From: Paracoccaceae bacterium
Lineage (GTDB): Bacteria > Pseudomonadota > Alphaproteobacteria > Rhodobacterales > Rhodobacteraceae
Length of the DNA stretch: 63,078 nt
Reading direction: 5' to 3'
Assembly: GCA_020832655.1 (NCBI GenBank)
Contig: JAFIEF010000014.1
Coordinates: forward strand, 1 to 63,078
Shown here: in pieces, positions 51,572-59,572 of the stretch
How positions within the stretch are numbered: the first letter of the stretch is position 1
Layout of the letters: every line of letters starts with the position of its first letter
Translations under genes and position numbers: made by a program
Notes under the pieces: model-generated
Told to the model about the DNA's origin: nothing
What the model saw: only the letters and a program-made list of their open reading frames with translations
Database searches by the model: none

Positions 51572-52552
51572 ATGGCGAAGATCGCGATCAATGGTTTTGG
51601 GCGCATCGGGCGCACTGTACTGCGCGCCTGGTTGCAAGGCGGCTGGCCTGATCTTCAGATCACGGCGATCAACGACATCGCCAGCGCCAAGGATTGTGTC
51701 TATCTGTTCGAATATGATTCGGTGTTCGGCCCGTTTCGTGGCCGCGTTGAACTTGCAGATGGTGTGCTTTCGATCGATGGTCGCACCCTGACGCTGACCC
51801 ATGCCGCCGATATCTCTGAGCTTGATCTTTCGGATATCGACATCGTCATGGAATGCACAGGCCGCGCCGACCGGACCGAGGTCGCCCGGCGCGGCTTGCG
51901 GGCCGGGGCACGCAGGGTGCTGATTTCCGGCCCATCGGATGCAGCGGAAGTGACTGTGGTGCTGGGCGCGAATGATCAGCGTCTGTCGCCGGAACACTGC
52001 CTGATCTCGAATGCGTCGTGCACCACCAATGCGCTGGCCCCGCTGGCGGCGCTGCTTGAACGGGAATTCGGCATTGTCACCGGCTGGATGACAACCATTC
52101 ATTGCTATACCGGCAGCCAGCCCACTGTGGATGCGCCGCGCGGTGATCCGGCGCGCTCGCGCGCGGCTGCGCTGTCGATGGTGCCCACGACGACGAGCGC
52201 GCAACGCCTGCTGGGCGAGATTCTGCCGCAGCTTGAGGGGCGGTTGCAGGGTGCGGCGGTTCGTGTGCCCACGGCCTCTGTTTCCGCGATTGATCTGGCG
52301 GTGATGCTGGCGCGCCCAGCCACGCCAGAGCGCGTCAACAGGGTTCTGCGCGATGTCGGCGGGGTGATCGGCTGGACCGACCGGCCGCTTGTGTCGTCCG
52401 ATCTGCGTGCGCGGCCTGAAAGCGTGGTCATGGCCCTGCCGCAGACACAGATGACCGAAGGCGGTTTGCTGCGCGTCTTTGGCTGGTATGACAATGAATG
52501 GGGGTTTTCGTGCCGGATGCTGGATATGGCGCAGCGGATTTCGCGCATCTGA
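51572..52552 (+). CDS. Glyceraldehyde-3-phosphate dehydrogenase family protein (divergent paralogue)
   Basis: 326 residues with the GAPDH layout: Rossmann start AKIAINGFGRIGRTVLRAWL, catalytic Cys (about residue 150) in ISNASCTTNALAPLAALL, His in WMTTIHCYTGSQPT, and the end WYDNEWGFSCRMLDMAQ. It departs from housekeeping GapA: the usual YTNDQ..LD segment is YTGSQPTVDAPRGDPARSRA, and INDIASAKDCVYLFEYDSVF replaces the common INDL.D....A..L.YDS.HG. It may oxidise glyceraldehyde 3-phosphate or a related aldehyde. It stands alone, not in a pgk or tkt operon. ATG 51572 gives the family start. Confidence 0.87.
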   Translation: MAKIAINGFGRIGRTVLRAWLQGGWPDLQITAINDIASAKDCVYLFEYDSVFGPFRGRVELADGVLSIDGRTLTLTHAADISELDLSDIDIVMECTGRADRTEVARRGLRAGARRVLISGPSDAAEVTVVLGANDQRLSPEHCLISNASCTTNALAPLAALLEREFGIVTGWMTTIHCYTGSQPTVDAPRGDPARSRAAALSMVPTTTSAQRLLGEILPQLEGRLQGAAVRVPTASVSAIDLAVMLARPATPERVNRVLRDVGGVIGWTDRPLVSSDLRARPESVVMALPQTQMTEGGLLRVFGWYDNEWGFSCRMLDMAQRISRI

Positions 52553-52717
52553 GTATCGATTTTCCTTGCAATTTGGCCCGCAAGCCGTCATGAATGTCGC
52601 GCGACGTTACCACTATCGACCACTGTTCTCCGTCACCGGCTACAGTCACTTCGATCTTGCACTGACTGAGCCGGGCTGCCGCATTTCGTGGGCAGCATTT
52701 TGACAGGAGTACTCACA

Positions 52718-52924
52718 ATGGCCAATGGCACAGTGAAATGGTTCAACGCCACCAAAGGTTATGGTTTCATCCAGCCTGAAGGCGGGTCCAAGGACGTTTT
52801 CGTTCACATCTCGGCAGTCGAGCGTGCAGGTCTGCGCGGTCTGGATGATGGTCAGAAAGTGACCTTCGATCTGGAAACAAGCCGCGATGGCCGTGAATCG
52901 GCAAGCAATCTGGCACTGGCCTGA
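52718..52924 (+). CDS. Cold-shock domain protein (CspA family)
   Basis: A 68-residue OB-fold RNA chaperone. RNP motifs are intact: KGYGFIQP and [10 protein letters not shown]. It starts [20 protein letters not shown], and AGGAG lies about eight bases before ATG 52718. The 165-base gap after the GAPDH gene allows a long leader, as is usual for csp mRNAs, although no specific thermosensor fold could be assigned. A strong terminator follows. Confidence 0.95.
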   Translation: MANGTVKWFNATKGYGFIQPEGGSKDVFVHISAVERAGLRGLDDGQKVTFDLETSRDGRESASNLALA

Positions 52925-52967
52925 TCGCTGATCGCTCTGGCAGTTGCCATTTGTGCAATTGCCATGC

Positions 52968-53003
52968 AAGCCGCCCATATTCTGGGCGGCTTTCTCTTTT
53001 TTT
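52968..53003 (+). terminator. Rho-independent terminator after the cold-shock gene
   Basis: AAGCCGCCC (52968-52976) and GGGCGGCTT (52984-52992) form a perfect 9-bp stem with a 7-base loop, followed by TTTCTCTTTTTTT. The best intrinsic terminator in the window. Confidence 0.93.
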
Positions 53004-53069
53004 GGCCAGAGTCGGGCCAGACGCGCCGCATGACTTTGCGATGCTGCGCTGCCGCGTTACCCTTGGCAT

Positions 53070-53852
53070 GTGCAGCAAACGACACAACATATTGTAGGTG
53101 CCGCCGAGCCAGCGCTTGTACTGGCCACAGATCTTGACGGAACTTTCCTTGGGGGCAGCGCGCGGGACCGTGCTGATCTTTACGCATGGCTGCGCCACCA
53201 CGCCCCGCGCATCCGCCTGATCTATGTGACCGGGCGCGATCCGGGCTTTGTTTCTGAATTATGCGCGGATGGTCAGGTGCCTGCGCCAGAGCTGGTTATT
53301 GGCGATGTCGGCACCACGATCGGGGTGTTCCGTGCGGGGCGGGTTGAACCGGATCCCTGGCTGGAAGCCCCGATCAGACGACGCTGGGACGGCATGGCAG
53401 AGCGCGTGCGCACAAGGCTTGCGGGGCTGCGCGGGCTGTGGCTGCAACCCACCGCATTTCGTCATCGCCTGTCATATGAATATGATCACCGCTTCCAGCC
53501 GGATTCGTTGCAGGTGCTGGCCGATCTTGATGTCGATATCCTGATCTCGCATGGCTGCTTTGTCGATATCCTGCCCAAGGGGGTCAGCAAGGGGCCGTCA
53601 CTCTTGCGTTTGCTGGAGGCAATGAAGCTGCCGCGCGCGCGGGTGCTGGTGGCGGGCGACACGCTCAATGACTTGTCCATGTTCGAAACCGGGCTGAAAG
53701 GCGCTGTCGTGGGCGGCGCCGAAACCGAACTTCTGGCCGCAACACGCGCCCTGCCAAATGCCCATCATTGCGTCCGCCCCGGCGCGGGCGGCATTCTTGA
53801 AGCCATCGCCGCCCACGGCTTTTCCGCAACCCTGCCAGAGGTATCTTCATGA
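53070..53852 (+). CDS. HAD-family sugar-phosphate phosphatase, probable glucosylglycerol-phosphate phosphatase
   Basis: 260 residues of the HAD superfamily, sucrose-phosphate-phosphatase-like (Cof/type IIB) branch: nucleophile motif I VLATDLDGTFLGG (Asp 21 and Asp 23), motif II LIYVTGRDPGFVSEL, the Lys of motif III in LPKGVSKGPSLLRLL and motif IV VLVAGDTLNDLSMF. Its stop overlaps the start of the GgpS gene by four bases (ATGA). In the fused GgpPS enzymes known from other bacteria the phosphatase also lies N-terminal to the synthase. Hence the inferred role: removal of phosphate from glucosylglycerol phosphate. The start is uncertain: GTG 53070 has no clear SD. Confidence 0.8.
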   Translation: MQQTTQHIVGAAEPALVLATDLDGTFLGGSARDRADLYAWLRHHAPRIRLIYVTGRDPGFVSELCADGQVPAPELVIGDVGTTIGVFRAGRVEPDPWLEAPIRRRWDGMAERVRTRLAGLRGLWLQPTAFRHRLSYEYDHRFQPDSLQVLADLDVDILISHGCFVDILPKGVSKGPSLLRLLEAMKLPRARVLVAGDTLNDLSMFETGLKGAVVGGAETELLAATRALPNAHHCVRPGAGGILEAIAAHGFSATLPEVSS

Positions 53853-55378
53853 AATCCGACCTTGTCATCGTCTATCATCGCCAACCCTATGAAGAGGTCG
53901 AGACGCCGCAGGGCACCATCTACCGCGAAAACACCAGCCCCAACGGCATTGTCCCGACATTGAAAGGGTTTATGGGGCATGCCGAACGCGGCGCATGGGT
54001 GGCCTGGAAAGAGGCCGAGGACACCTCCAACCCCGGTTTCGACCCGGTGATCGAAATCTCGGACAGTTTCGGCACCTACAATGTCAGCCGCCTGCCGCTG
54101 ACAAGGCAACAGGTCAGAAGCTTCTATCATGTGACCTCGAAAGAGGCTTTCTGGCCGATCCTGCACGGCTTCAAGGAACGCTACAATTATGACCCCGTTG
54201 ACTGGCCCACCTTTCGGCAGGTGAACTGGGCCTTCGCCGAGGCCGCTGCGGAACAGGCCACCGATGATGCGGTGATCTGGGTGCATGATTACAATCTGTG
54301 GCTGGTGCCAGCCTATCTGCGCCAGCTCAAGCCCGATGCCACGATCTGCTTTTTCCACCACACGCCATTTCCGGGGCCGGATATGTTCAATGTGCTGCCC
54401 TGGCGGGTAGAGATCGTGGAAAGCCTGCTGGCTTGCGATTCGGTGGGCTTCCACATCCCGCGCTACGCACAGAACTTTGCCGCCGTGGCGCGCAGCCTGA
54501 CCGGTGCGCGGCTGATAGAGGAAGAGGATGCGCCTGCCGGTCTGGCTGCGACCGGGGTCGCGCTGAATGATCGCCGGGTGCCGCTGACGCTGGATCACAA
54601 GGGCCGGGCCGTGGCCATCCATACCAGCCCGGTGGGGGTGAATTACGGCTACATCCAGTTGCTGGCCCAAAGCCCAGAGGTGCGCGCACGCGCGGTCGAA
54701 ATCCGCGCTGATATGGGCGCGTGCAAGCTGTGCCTGTCGGTGTCGCGCACGGATTACACCAAGGGTAATATCGAACAGCTGGAAGCCTTTGAGCGCCTGT
54801 TGCAGCGCCGCCCCGAAATGCGGGGCACGATCAAGCTGATGCTGGTTTCGGTCGGGGCCAATCGCAACATGACCGCCTATGCAGAGGTGCAGGAACGCAT
54901 CGAGTCGCTGGCAGGGCGCATCAATGGCAGCTATGGCAGCCTTGAATGGCAGCCCGTGGCGCTGATCAGCCAGGCAATGCCGCTGGCGCAGCTTGTGGCC
55001 TATTACCGCGCGGCTGATCTTGCCTCTATCACGCCGCTGGCCGATGGGCTTAATCTGGTGGCGTCAGAGTTTTGCGCAGCGCGCGACCCCGACCATCCCG
55101 GCGCGCTGGTGCTGTCGGAATTTGCAGGCTGCGCGGTGCTGCTGGAAGGGGCGGTGCCGGTGAACCCGTTTTCGCATGCTTCGATGGATGCGGCACTGGA
55201 TCAGGCGCTGGCCATGTCGCCCGAGGAAGCCGCCTCGCGCATGACGGCGCTGCAACGCTCGGCCAGAAGATGGGATATTGCCGCCTGGACCGAAGCCGAG
55301 ATCGCGCATTTCCGCGATCTGCGCGCCGCGCGCCATGCCCATCTTCGCGCGGTTGGGGCCACGCGCCCTGCGGCCTGA
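53849..55378 (+). CDS. ggpS: Glucosylglycerol-phosphate synthase
   Basis: A 509-residue GT20 enzyme related to trehalose-phosphate synthase, but with the GgpS-type N-terminus (LVIVYHRQPYEEV, then ENTSPNGIVPTLKGF). It transfers glucose from ADP-glucose (or another NDP-glucose) to glycerol 3-phosphate. GT20 motifs: VIWVHDYNLWLVPAYLRQ, CFFHHTPFPGPDMFNVLPWR, SVSRTDYTKGNIEQLEAFER, and DGLNLVASEFCAARDP with VLSEFAG. Glucosylglycerol is a compatible solute of moderately halophilic bacteria and cyanobacteria, so this supports salt tolerance. Coupled to the phosphatase gene upstream. The sequence does not show the nucleotide preference. Confidence 0.91.
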   Translation: MKSDLVIVYHRQPYEEVETPQGTIYRENTSPNGIVPTLKGFMGHAERGAWVAWKEAEDTSNPGFDPVIEISDSFGTYNVSRLPLTRQQVRSFYHVTSKEAFWPILHGFKERYNYDPVDWPTFRQVNWAFAEAAAEQATDDAVIWVHDYNLWLVPAYLRQLKPDATICFFHHTPFPGPDMFNVLPWRVEIVESLLACDSVGFHIPRYAQNFAAVARSLTGARLIEEEDAPAGLAATGVALNDRRVPLTLDHKGRAVAIHTSPVGVNYGYIQLLAQSPEVRARAVEIRADMGACKLCLSVSRTDYTKGNIEQLEAFERLLQRRPEMRGTIKLMLVSVGANRNMTAYAEVQERIESLAGRINGSYGSLEWQPVALISQAMPLAQLVAYYRAADLASITPLADGLNLVASEFCAARDPDHPGALVLSEFAGCAVLLEGAVPVNPFSHASMDAALDQALAMSPEEAASRMTALQRSARRWDIAAWTEAEIAHFRDLRAARHAHLRAVGATRPAA

Positions 55379-55379
55379 C

Positions 55380-55997
55380 TCAGGCGATAAACCGTGCCGG
55401 GATCAGCCCGCGCAGCGCATTGCCGACCCATAGCCGCACATGCGGCAAGTCACGCGCGGGCAGAACCTGTTCGGGGCAGGCCAGTGCTGCGCGCAGCACA
55501 CCGGGCAGCAACCCGCAAGACAGCGGCGGCGTGCGCATGCCATCGCCTGCATCGAAAAACACCGTAGTGATCGTGCCGTCGCAGACCTCGTCGCGTTCAT
55601 TGAGGAAGATGACTTCATCCAGATGCGCAGGCAGGGCAGCGCGGGCCGCGTCATATGCTGCGCGTCGGGTCGATTTGATACGCAACCACGGATCGGACGA
55701 ATCCAGCCGCGCCTGCGCCAGCCCGACCCGCCACTCTTCGGCTGCTTGTGGCAGCGGCCCGGCCTGAAACACGATCTTTCCGGCAGCGGACAGGGTCAGG
55801 CGCAACCGCGCGGGGTGATCGGGGGCCAGGCGGGCAATCGGGCCGATGGAAGGGCATTGCCAGCCCAGCGCATGCGCGCCCGCCTGCAACCGCGCCAGAT
55901 GCAGCGACCAGTGCCGCACGGCATGGCCATCCCAATACATGGTTTCGATCAGCCGCAAGCCGGGGTCGTCAGCGCCTGCAAGTAGCGGGTTTTCCAC
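55380..55997 (-). CDS. pabC: Aminotransferase class IV protein, probable 4-amino-4-deoxychorismate lyase
   Basis: About 205 residues of the fold-type IV PLP family: RLIETMYWDGHAVRHWSLHL, the PLP Lys in WLRIKSTRRAAYD (about residue 107), DEVIFLNERDEVCDGTITTV (DExxxxN/E-R-E-V-x-E/D-G-T) and the end VRLWVGNALRGLIPARF. Small size and position after pabB suggest ADC lyase (p-aminobenzoate for folate), the usual partner. GTG 55997 with GGGAGG seven bases upstream is preferred over ATG 56012. It overlaps the end of pabB by 49 bases in a different frame. Confidence 0.85.
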   Translation of the reverse strand: MENPLLAGADDPGLRLIETMYWDGHAVRHWSLHLARLQAGAHALGWQCPSIGPIARLAPDHPARLRLTLSAAGKIVFQAGPLPQAAEEWRVGLAQARLDSSDPWLRIKSTRRAAYDAARAALPAHLDEVIFLNERDEVCDGTITTVFFDAGDGMRTPPLSCGLLPGVLRAALACPEQVLPARDLPHVRLWVGNALRGLIPARFIA

Positions 55998-57097
55998 AAG
56001 GCTTCCTCCCATTCGCCCGCAGCCGTGCTGTCATGGACGACACCGCCGCCGACATTGGCCAGTATCTGCCCACCATCGAACAGGCGCAAGCTGCGAATGG
56101 CCACCGACCAGCATTGCGCCCCATCCGGGGCGGCCCAACCAATGGCGCCGCAATAGACGCCGCGCGGGGCGGGCTCCAATTCGGCAATGATCTGCATGGC
56201 GCGGATTTTCGGTGCCCCTGTGACCGACCCGCAAGGAAACAGTGCGGCCATCAGATCCCCCAGCCCGGCATCGCGCGCAGCCAGCGTGCCCCGAACGCGG
56301 CTGCTCATCTGGTGGACGGTGGCGAAACTGTCAATTTCGAAGAGTTCGGGCACATGAACCGAGCCAGGCGTGCAAAGCCGCGCGATGTCATTGCGCAGCA
56401 GATCGACGATCATCAGGTTTTCAGCCTGCACCTTGGGGCATTCGGCCAGTTCCCGCTTAAGCGCGGCATCCTGTGCCGGGTCGGGATGGCGCGGGGCAGT
56501 GCCCTTCATCGGGCGGGTTTCGATCTGGCCGCCTGCGCATTGAAAGAACAGCTCCGGGCTGCGCGACAGGATCACCGGACCAACCCCCATATCCACAAAC
56601 GCCCCATAGCCCACGGGCTGGCGCGCCCGCAGCGCACCGTAAAGCCCCAAGGCCGAGCCATTTTGCAGCCGGGTTTCCACCGGGAATGTCAGATTGACCT
56701 GATAGCAATCGCCCGCAGCAATATAGTCCTTCAGCCGCGCGAAGGCGGCGTCATAGTCGGTGCGCGCGACCCGGCAGTGCAAGTCCGGGGCAAGCCGTGC
56801 CTCTGCCGCCTGATCTGCGGCCTTGTTCAGCATTGCCGTTGCGGGCCGGGGCGCTGCATAGACGCCCAGCACGGCAAGCGGCGCGTCATCGGGCTTGAGC
56901 AGCGCGCGCAGGCGCGGTTCAAAAGCGTAACCGGCCTCATAGGCCAGATATCCGGCCACCCAGAACCCGTCGCGGCGGGCCGCCTCTGCCCGATCCAGCA
57001 CCGGGATTACCTCGTCCAGGCTGGTGGCGACCAACTGCGTTTGGGGTCGCTCGAACAGGGCTGGCTGCCCTTCTGGCCCGTGTTCGATCAGGATCAC
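55949..57097 (-). CDS. pabB: Aminodeoxychorismate synthase component I
   Basis: 382 residues of the chorismate-binding family, shorter than TrpE and without the tryptophan-binding N-terminus. GDCYQVNLTFPVETRL, ILSRSPELFFQC, TRPMKGTAPRHPDPAQD, MIVDLLRNDIARL, GSVTGAPKIRAMQIIAELEP and GGGVVHDSTAAGEWEEALWK are all conserved. The PIAGT site is PMKGT, with the lysine typical of PabB. It makes 4-amino-4-deoxychorismate with a glutaminase subunit (PabA/TrpG) not present here. GTG 57097 has GGAGG five bases upstream, so the longer open frame is rejected. Confidence 0.93.
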   Translation of the reverse strand: MILIEHGPEGQPALFERPQTQLVATSLDEVIPVLDRAEAARRDGFWVAGYLAYEAGYAFEPRLRALLKPDDAPLAVLGVYAAPRPATAMLNKAADQAAEARLAPDLHCRVARTDYDAAFARLKDYIAAGDCYQVNLTFPVETRLQNGSALGLYGALRARQPVGYGAFVDMGVGPVILSRSPELFFQCAGGQIETRPMKGTAPRHPDPAQDAALKRELAECPKVQAENLMIVDLLRNDIARLCTPGSVHVPELFEIDSFATVHQMSSRVRGTLAARDAGLGDLMAALFPCGSVTGAPKIRAMQIIAELEPAPRGVYCGAIGWAAPDGAQCWSVAIRSLRLFDGGQILANVGGGVVHDSTAAGEWEEALWKTRYLQALTTPACG

Positions 57098-57302
57098 CCG
57101 TGCCTCCGTCGGTTTTCTGTTGCCATGCGCCGCCCGCATATAGACCTGTCGGGCACGACGCACAGGCCCAAAAGCGCAGCGTTATTGCCTGTTCGCGCCG
57201 CAAAGCACAACACGTTGCTGCGACATTTGGTCTGGGCAGGTGCGTCAGCATTGCTTTCAGATGCAGTTGGAATATCTGTTTGCAATGACGGGAGGTGCAG
57301 CC

Positions 57303-57605
57303 ATGCCCAAGCTTGTGAAAGTCTATATCCAGCAAGTCGCCATCGGATTCGCGCTCTCGGCGGTGTTTACCGGTATCCTGCTTTACTGGAATGTTGCCAA
57401 TCTGCGCCATCTGCTGCTGGGTTCGAGCGAGGGCTGGCTGGGCCTGTTCCTGATCTTCTTCTTCAACGGTCTGGTCTTTGCCGGCGTGCAATTCGCCATC
57501 CGCATCATGCGCATGGGCTATGAAGACGATGATGACGACGACCCACGCGGCGGCAGCCGCGTGCGCCATACCGAACCTTTGGCCGTCCGCATCGGCGCAA
57601 AATAG
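57303..57605 (+). CDS. Small two-helix membrane protein with acidic C-terminal cluster
   Basis: 100 residues. Two membrane helices (VAIGFALSAVFTGILLYW and LFLIFFFNGLVFAGVQFAI) are followed by a six-aspartate patch (EDDDDDDP) and a basic tail. GGAGG about eight bases before ATG 57303 supports it. Function unknown. The 57606-57854 region that follows holds a structured-RNA candidate and the mmcB promoter. Confidence 0.72.
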   Translation: MPKLVKVYIQQVAIGFALSAVFTGILLYWNVANLRHLLLGSSEGWLGLFLIFFFNGLVFAGVQFAIRIMRMGYEDDDDDDPRGGSRVRHTEPLAVRIGAK

Positions 57606-57606
57606 C

Positions 57607-57780
57607 TGTCGGCAGGCCCGCAGCGACCGTGGTGGCGGGAATTTCCCGAGAGCCTGACGTATCAGGTGGGCGCCAGATAACAGGGCCAGGACCCCGCCAG
57701 AGCCAGCTCCCTCGGAAATGCTTATCGGCCACTGGAAAAGGGCCACACACGCGAAGAGCAGAACCTGCCTGCCTTCACAG
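57607..57780 (+). ncRNA. Candidate structured non-coding RNA, rod-like (6S-RNA-like shape)
   Basis: About 165 bases fold as a long imperfect hairpin. Stem A: 57611-57617 with 57767-57773 (GGCAGGC/GCCTGCC, perfect 7 bp). Stem B: 57628-57636 with 57742-57751 (9 bp, one bulged A). Stem C: 57641-57650 with 57711-57719 (9 bp, one bulged C). A 4:22 asymmetric bubble lies between B and C, and a small hairpin (57653-57657 with 57662-57666) is inside. A TTGGCC-N17-ATAGCT promoter at 57579-57607 would start near 57613. No T-run terminator. The overall shape is that of 6S RNA, but I cannot verify a conserved 6S sequence. Confidence 0.45.
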
Positions 57781-57819
57781 TTAGGGCAGGGAAGCAATCA
57801 GTTCAAGGTGCAAAGCAGC

Positions 57820-57848
57820 TTGACCCGTGTTCATGAATTGTTCATTTT
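57820..57848 (+). promoter_or_regulatory. mmcB promoter with LexA (SOS) box
   Basis: GTTC-N7-GTTC (57829-57843), the alphaproteobacterial LexA box, lies between TTGACC (57820-57825) and CATTTT (57843-57848), which are 17 bases apart. LexA bound here would block polymerase. The start point expected ~7 bases after the -10 coincides with the mmcB ATG. Confidence 0.82.
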
Positions 57849-57854
57849 TGCGGA

Positions 57855-58301
57855 ATGGATCAAGCCGCCCGCAGCGACCAGCTTCACCCCGGCCAGCTTC
57901 TGGCGCGGGGCGTGTGTCGGCATCTGCGCCAGCTTGGCTTTGCCCCGCTGAATGAATTTGTGCCGCGCCGGGGCTTGCGGGTGGATGTGATGGCGCTTGG
58001 CCCGAAGGGCGAATGCTGGGTGGTCGAATGCAAGTCCAGCCGCGCGGATTTTACCTCTGACCGCAAATGGCAGGGCTATCTGGAATGGTGCGACCGGTTT
58101 TTCTGGGCCGTGGATACCGCCTTTCCCAGCGATATCCTGCCGCCAGATGGCGGGCTGATTCTGGCCGACAGCTTCGGGGCAGAGATCCTGCGCATGCCCG
58201 CGGAAACCCGCCTTCCCGCGCCACGGCGCAAGGCCGTGATGCAAAGCTTCGCGCGGCAGGCAGCGCTGCGGCTGCATCGGCTGGATGATCCGCGGCTATA
58301 G
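57855..58301 (+). CDS. mmcB: MmcB-family DNA repair protein
   Basis: 148 residues of the MmcB family, alphaproteobacterial proteins with a PD-(D/E)xK-type nuclease core: LRVDVMALGPKGECWVVECK (D-(x)n-E-x-K) near residues 42-60, followed by DFTSDRKWQGYLEWCDRFFW. MmcB is linked to DNA-damage tolerance. It is preceded by a LexA box. No proper SD lies before ATG 57855 and the predicted transcription start falls on or near the ATG, so the mRNA may be leaderless. Confidence 0.88.
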   Translation: MDQAARSDQLHPGQLLARGVCRHLRQLGFAPLNEFVPRRGLRVDVMALGPKGECWVVECKSSRADFTSDRKWQGYLEWCDRFFWAVDTAFPSDILPPDGGLILADSFGAEILRMPAETRLPAPRRKAVMQSFARQAALRLHRLDDPRL

Positions 58302-58331
58302 GCGTGGGGCAGGGGCGCAGCGGGCCGTGCA

Positions 58332-59282
58332 TCATACCGCGTTTGGCGGCGCGCGCCCTTCCAGATAGGCAATCGCGTTTTCCACGGCCATCATCCCCAT
58401 CCCCTCGCGCACATCCAGCGCGGCGGTGCCCAGATGCGGCAGAAGGGTGACATTCTCCATCCCGCGCAGGGCATCGGGCACGCTTGGTTCAAATTCATAG
58501 ACATCCAGCCCGGCACCTGCGATCAGGCCATCGCGCAAGGCTGCGATCAGCGCGGCTTCATCAACCACATCGCCGCGCGCGATATTGATCAGATGCGCAT
58601 GGGGCTGCATCTGCGCCAGCTCTGTCGCGCCGATCAGATGGCGGGTTTTCCGACCTCCGGGGACGGCCAGAACAACGATGTCGGACTTGCCCAGCAAATC
58701 AGACAGGCTGTCCAGTTGCCGGGACTCGAAATCCAGCGTCTTTTCCGAGCGGTTGACATAAACCACCTGCATCCCCAGCCCGAAATGCGCGCGCCGCGCA
58801 ATCGCCTGCCCGATGCGGCCCATGCCGATGATGCCGCAGGTCTTGCCGCCCAGATGCAGGCCCAGCATCTGCGTGGGGTGCCAGCCTGACCACTTCCCCG
58901 ACCGCACCAGCCTTTCGCCTTCACCGGCGCGGCGCGCGCTCATCAGCATCAGCATCAGCGCGATATCGGCGGTGGCATCGGTGACCGCGCCGGGGGTGTT
59001 GGTGACGGCGATGCCTGTATCACGCGCCGCCGCGACATCGATATGGTTATACCCTACCCCGAAATTCGCCAGCAACCGGCAGCGGGCATCTTGCATGCCC
59101 GCGAAGACATCGGCGGAAAACAGATCGCCCAGTGTCGGGATGATCACGTCATATAGCACAAGTGCCGCGCGCATCTCGCCCTTCTTCAGTGGTGTGGTCT
59201 GGTCGCGCAATGTGACGTTGAACCGGCTTTGCGCATGCGCGATGACGCGATCCGGTAGCGGGCGGGTGATATAGAGTTCCAT
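58332..59282 (-). CDS. D-isomer-specific 2-hydroxyacid dehydrogenase (glyoxylate/hydroxypyruvate reductase type)
   Basis: About 316 residues of the NAD(P)-dependent family. NAD loop GKTCGIIGMGRIGQAIARRA; catalytic Arg in LINIARGDVVDEAAL, Glu in GLDVYEFEPSVP and His in VTLLPHLGTAALDVR. The N-terminal sequence around NFGVGYNHIDVAAARDTGI is also typical. Likely reduces glyoxylate or hydroxypyruvate. ATG 59282 is preferred because AAGG lies eight bases upstream; ATG 59300 is in frame. Single gene, convergent with mmcB. Confidence 0.9.
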   Translation of the reverse strand: MELYITRPLPDRVIAHAQSRFNVTLRDQTTPLKKGEMRAALVLYDVIIPTLGDLFSADVFAGMQDARCRLLANFGVGYNHIDVAAARDTGIAVTNTPGAVTDATADIALMLMLMSARRAGEGERLVRSGKWSGWHPTQMLGLHLGGKTCGIIGMGRIGQAIARRAHFGLGMQVVYVNRSEKTLDFESRQLDSLSDLLGKSDIVVLAVPGGRKTRHLIGATELAQMQPHAHLINIARGDVVDEAALIAALRDGLIAGAGLDVYEFEPSVPDALRGMENVTLLPHLGTAALDVREGMGMMAVENAIAYLEGRAPPNAV

Positions 59283-59572
59283 CAAAGCTACCTTGTTCAT
59301 TAGCGCAGCGGCCGGGTTGCCAGATCATGGCCATGCCCCGGCAGCACGCCGTCTGGCCTGGACAGATGCAGACCCCCATGACACTGGACTGCCCTGGGCG
59401 ATACTATGCACCCGGCGATGCAACGCCAAGCCCTCATGCGCTGCTGGCGAGGGGGCAGGTCGGTTTGGGGCGTAATCTCTTCTGTGCCCGCAATCAAAGC
59501 GCGCAGCTTGCGTGGCTGCGCTGCTTGGCCTAAAGCAGTTCAGACAGAGTATCAGCAAGGAACAACAGGACA

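Noticed and set aside
59283-59572. Small open frames between the dehydrogenase and fabI genes
   Set aside because: No SD, no conserved residues and Arg/Ala/Pro-biased translation in all frames; treated as non-coding.
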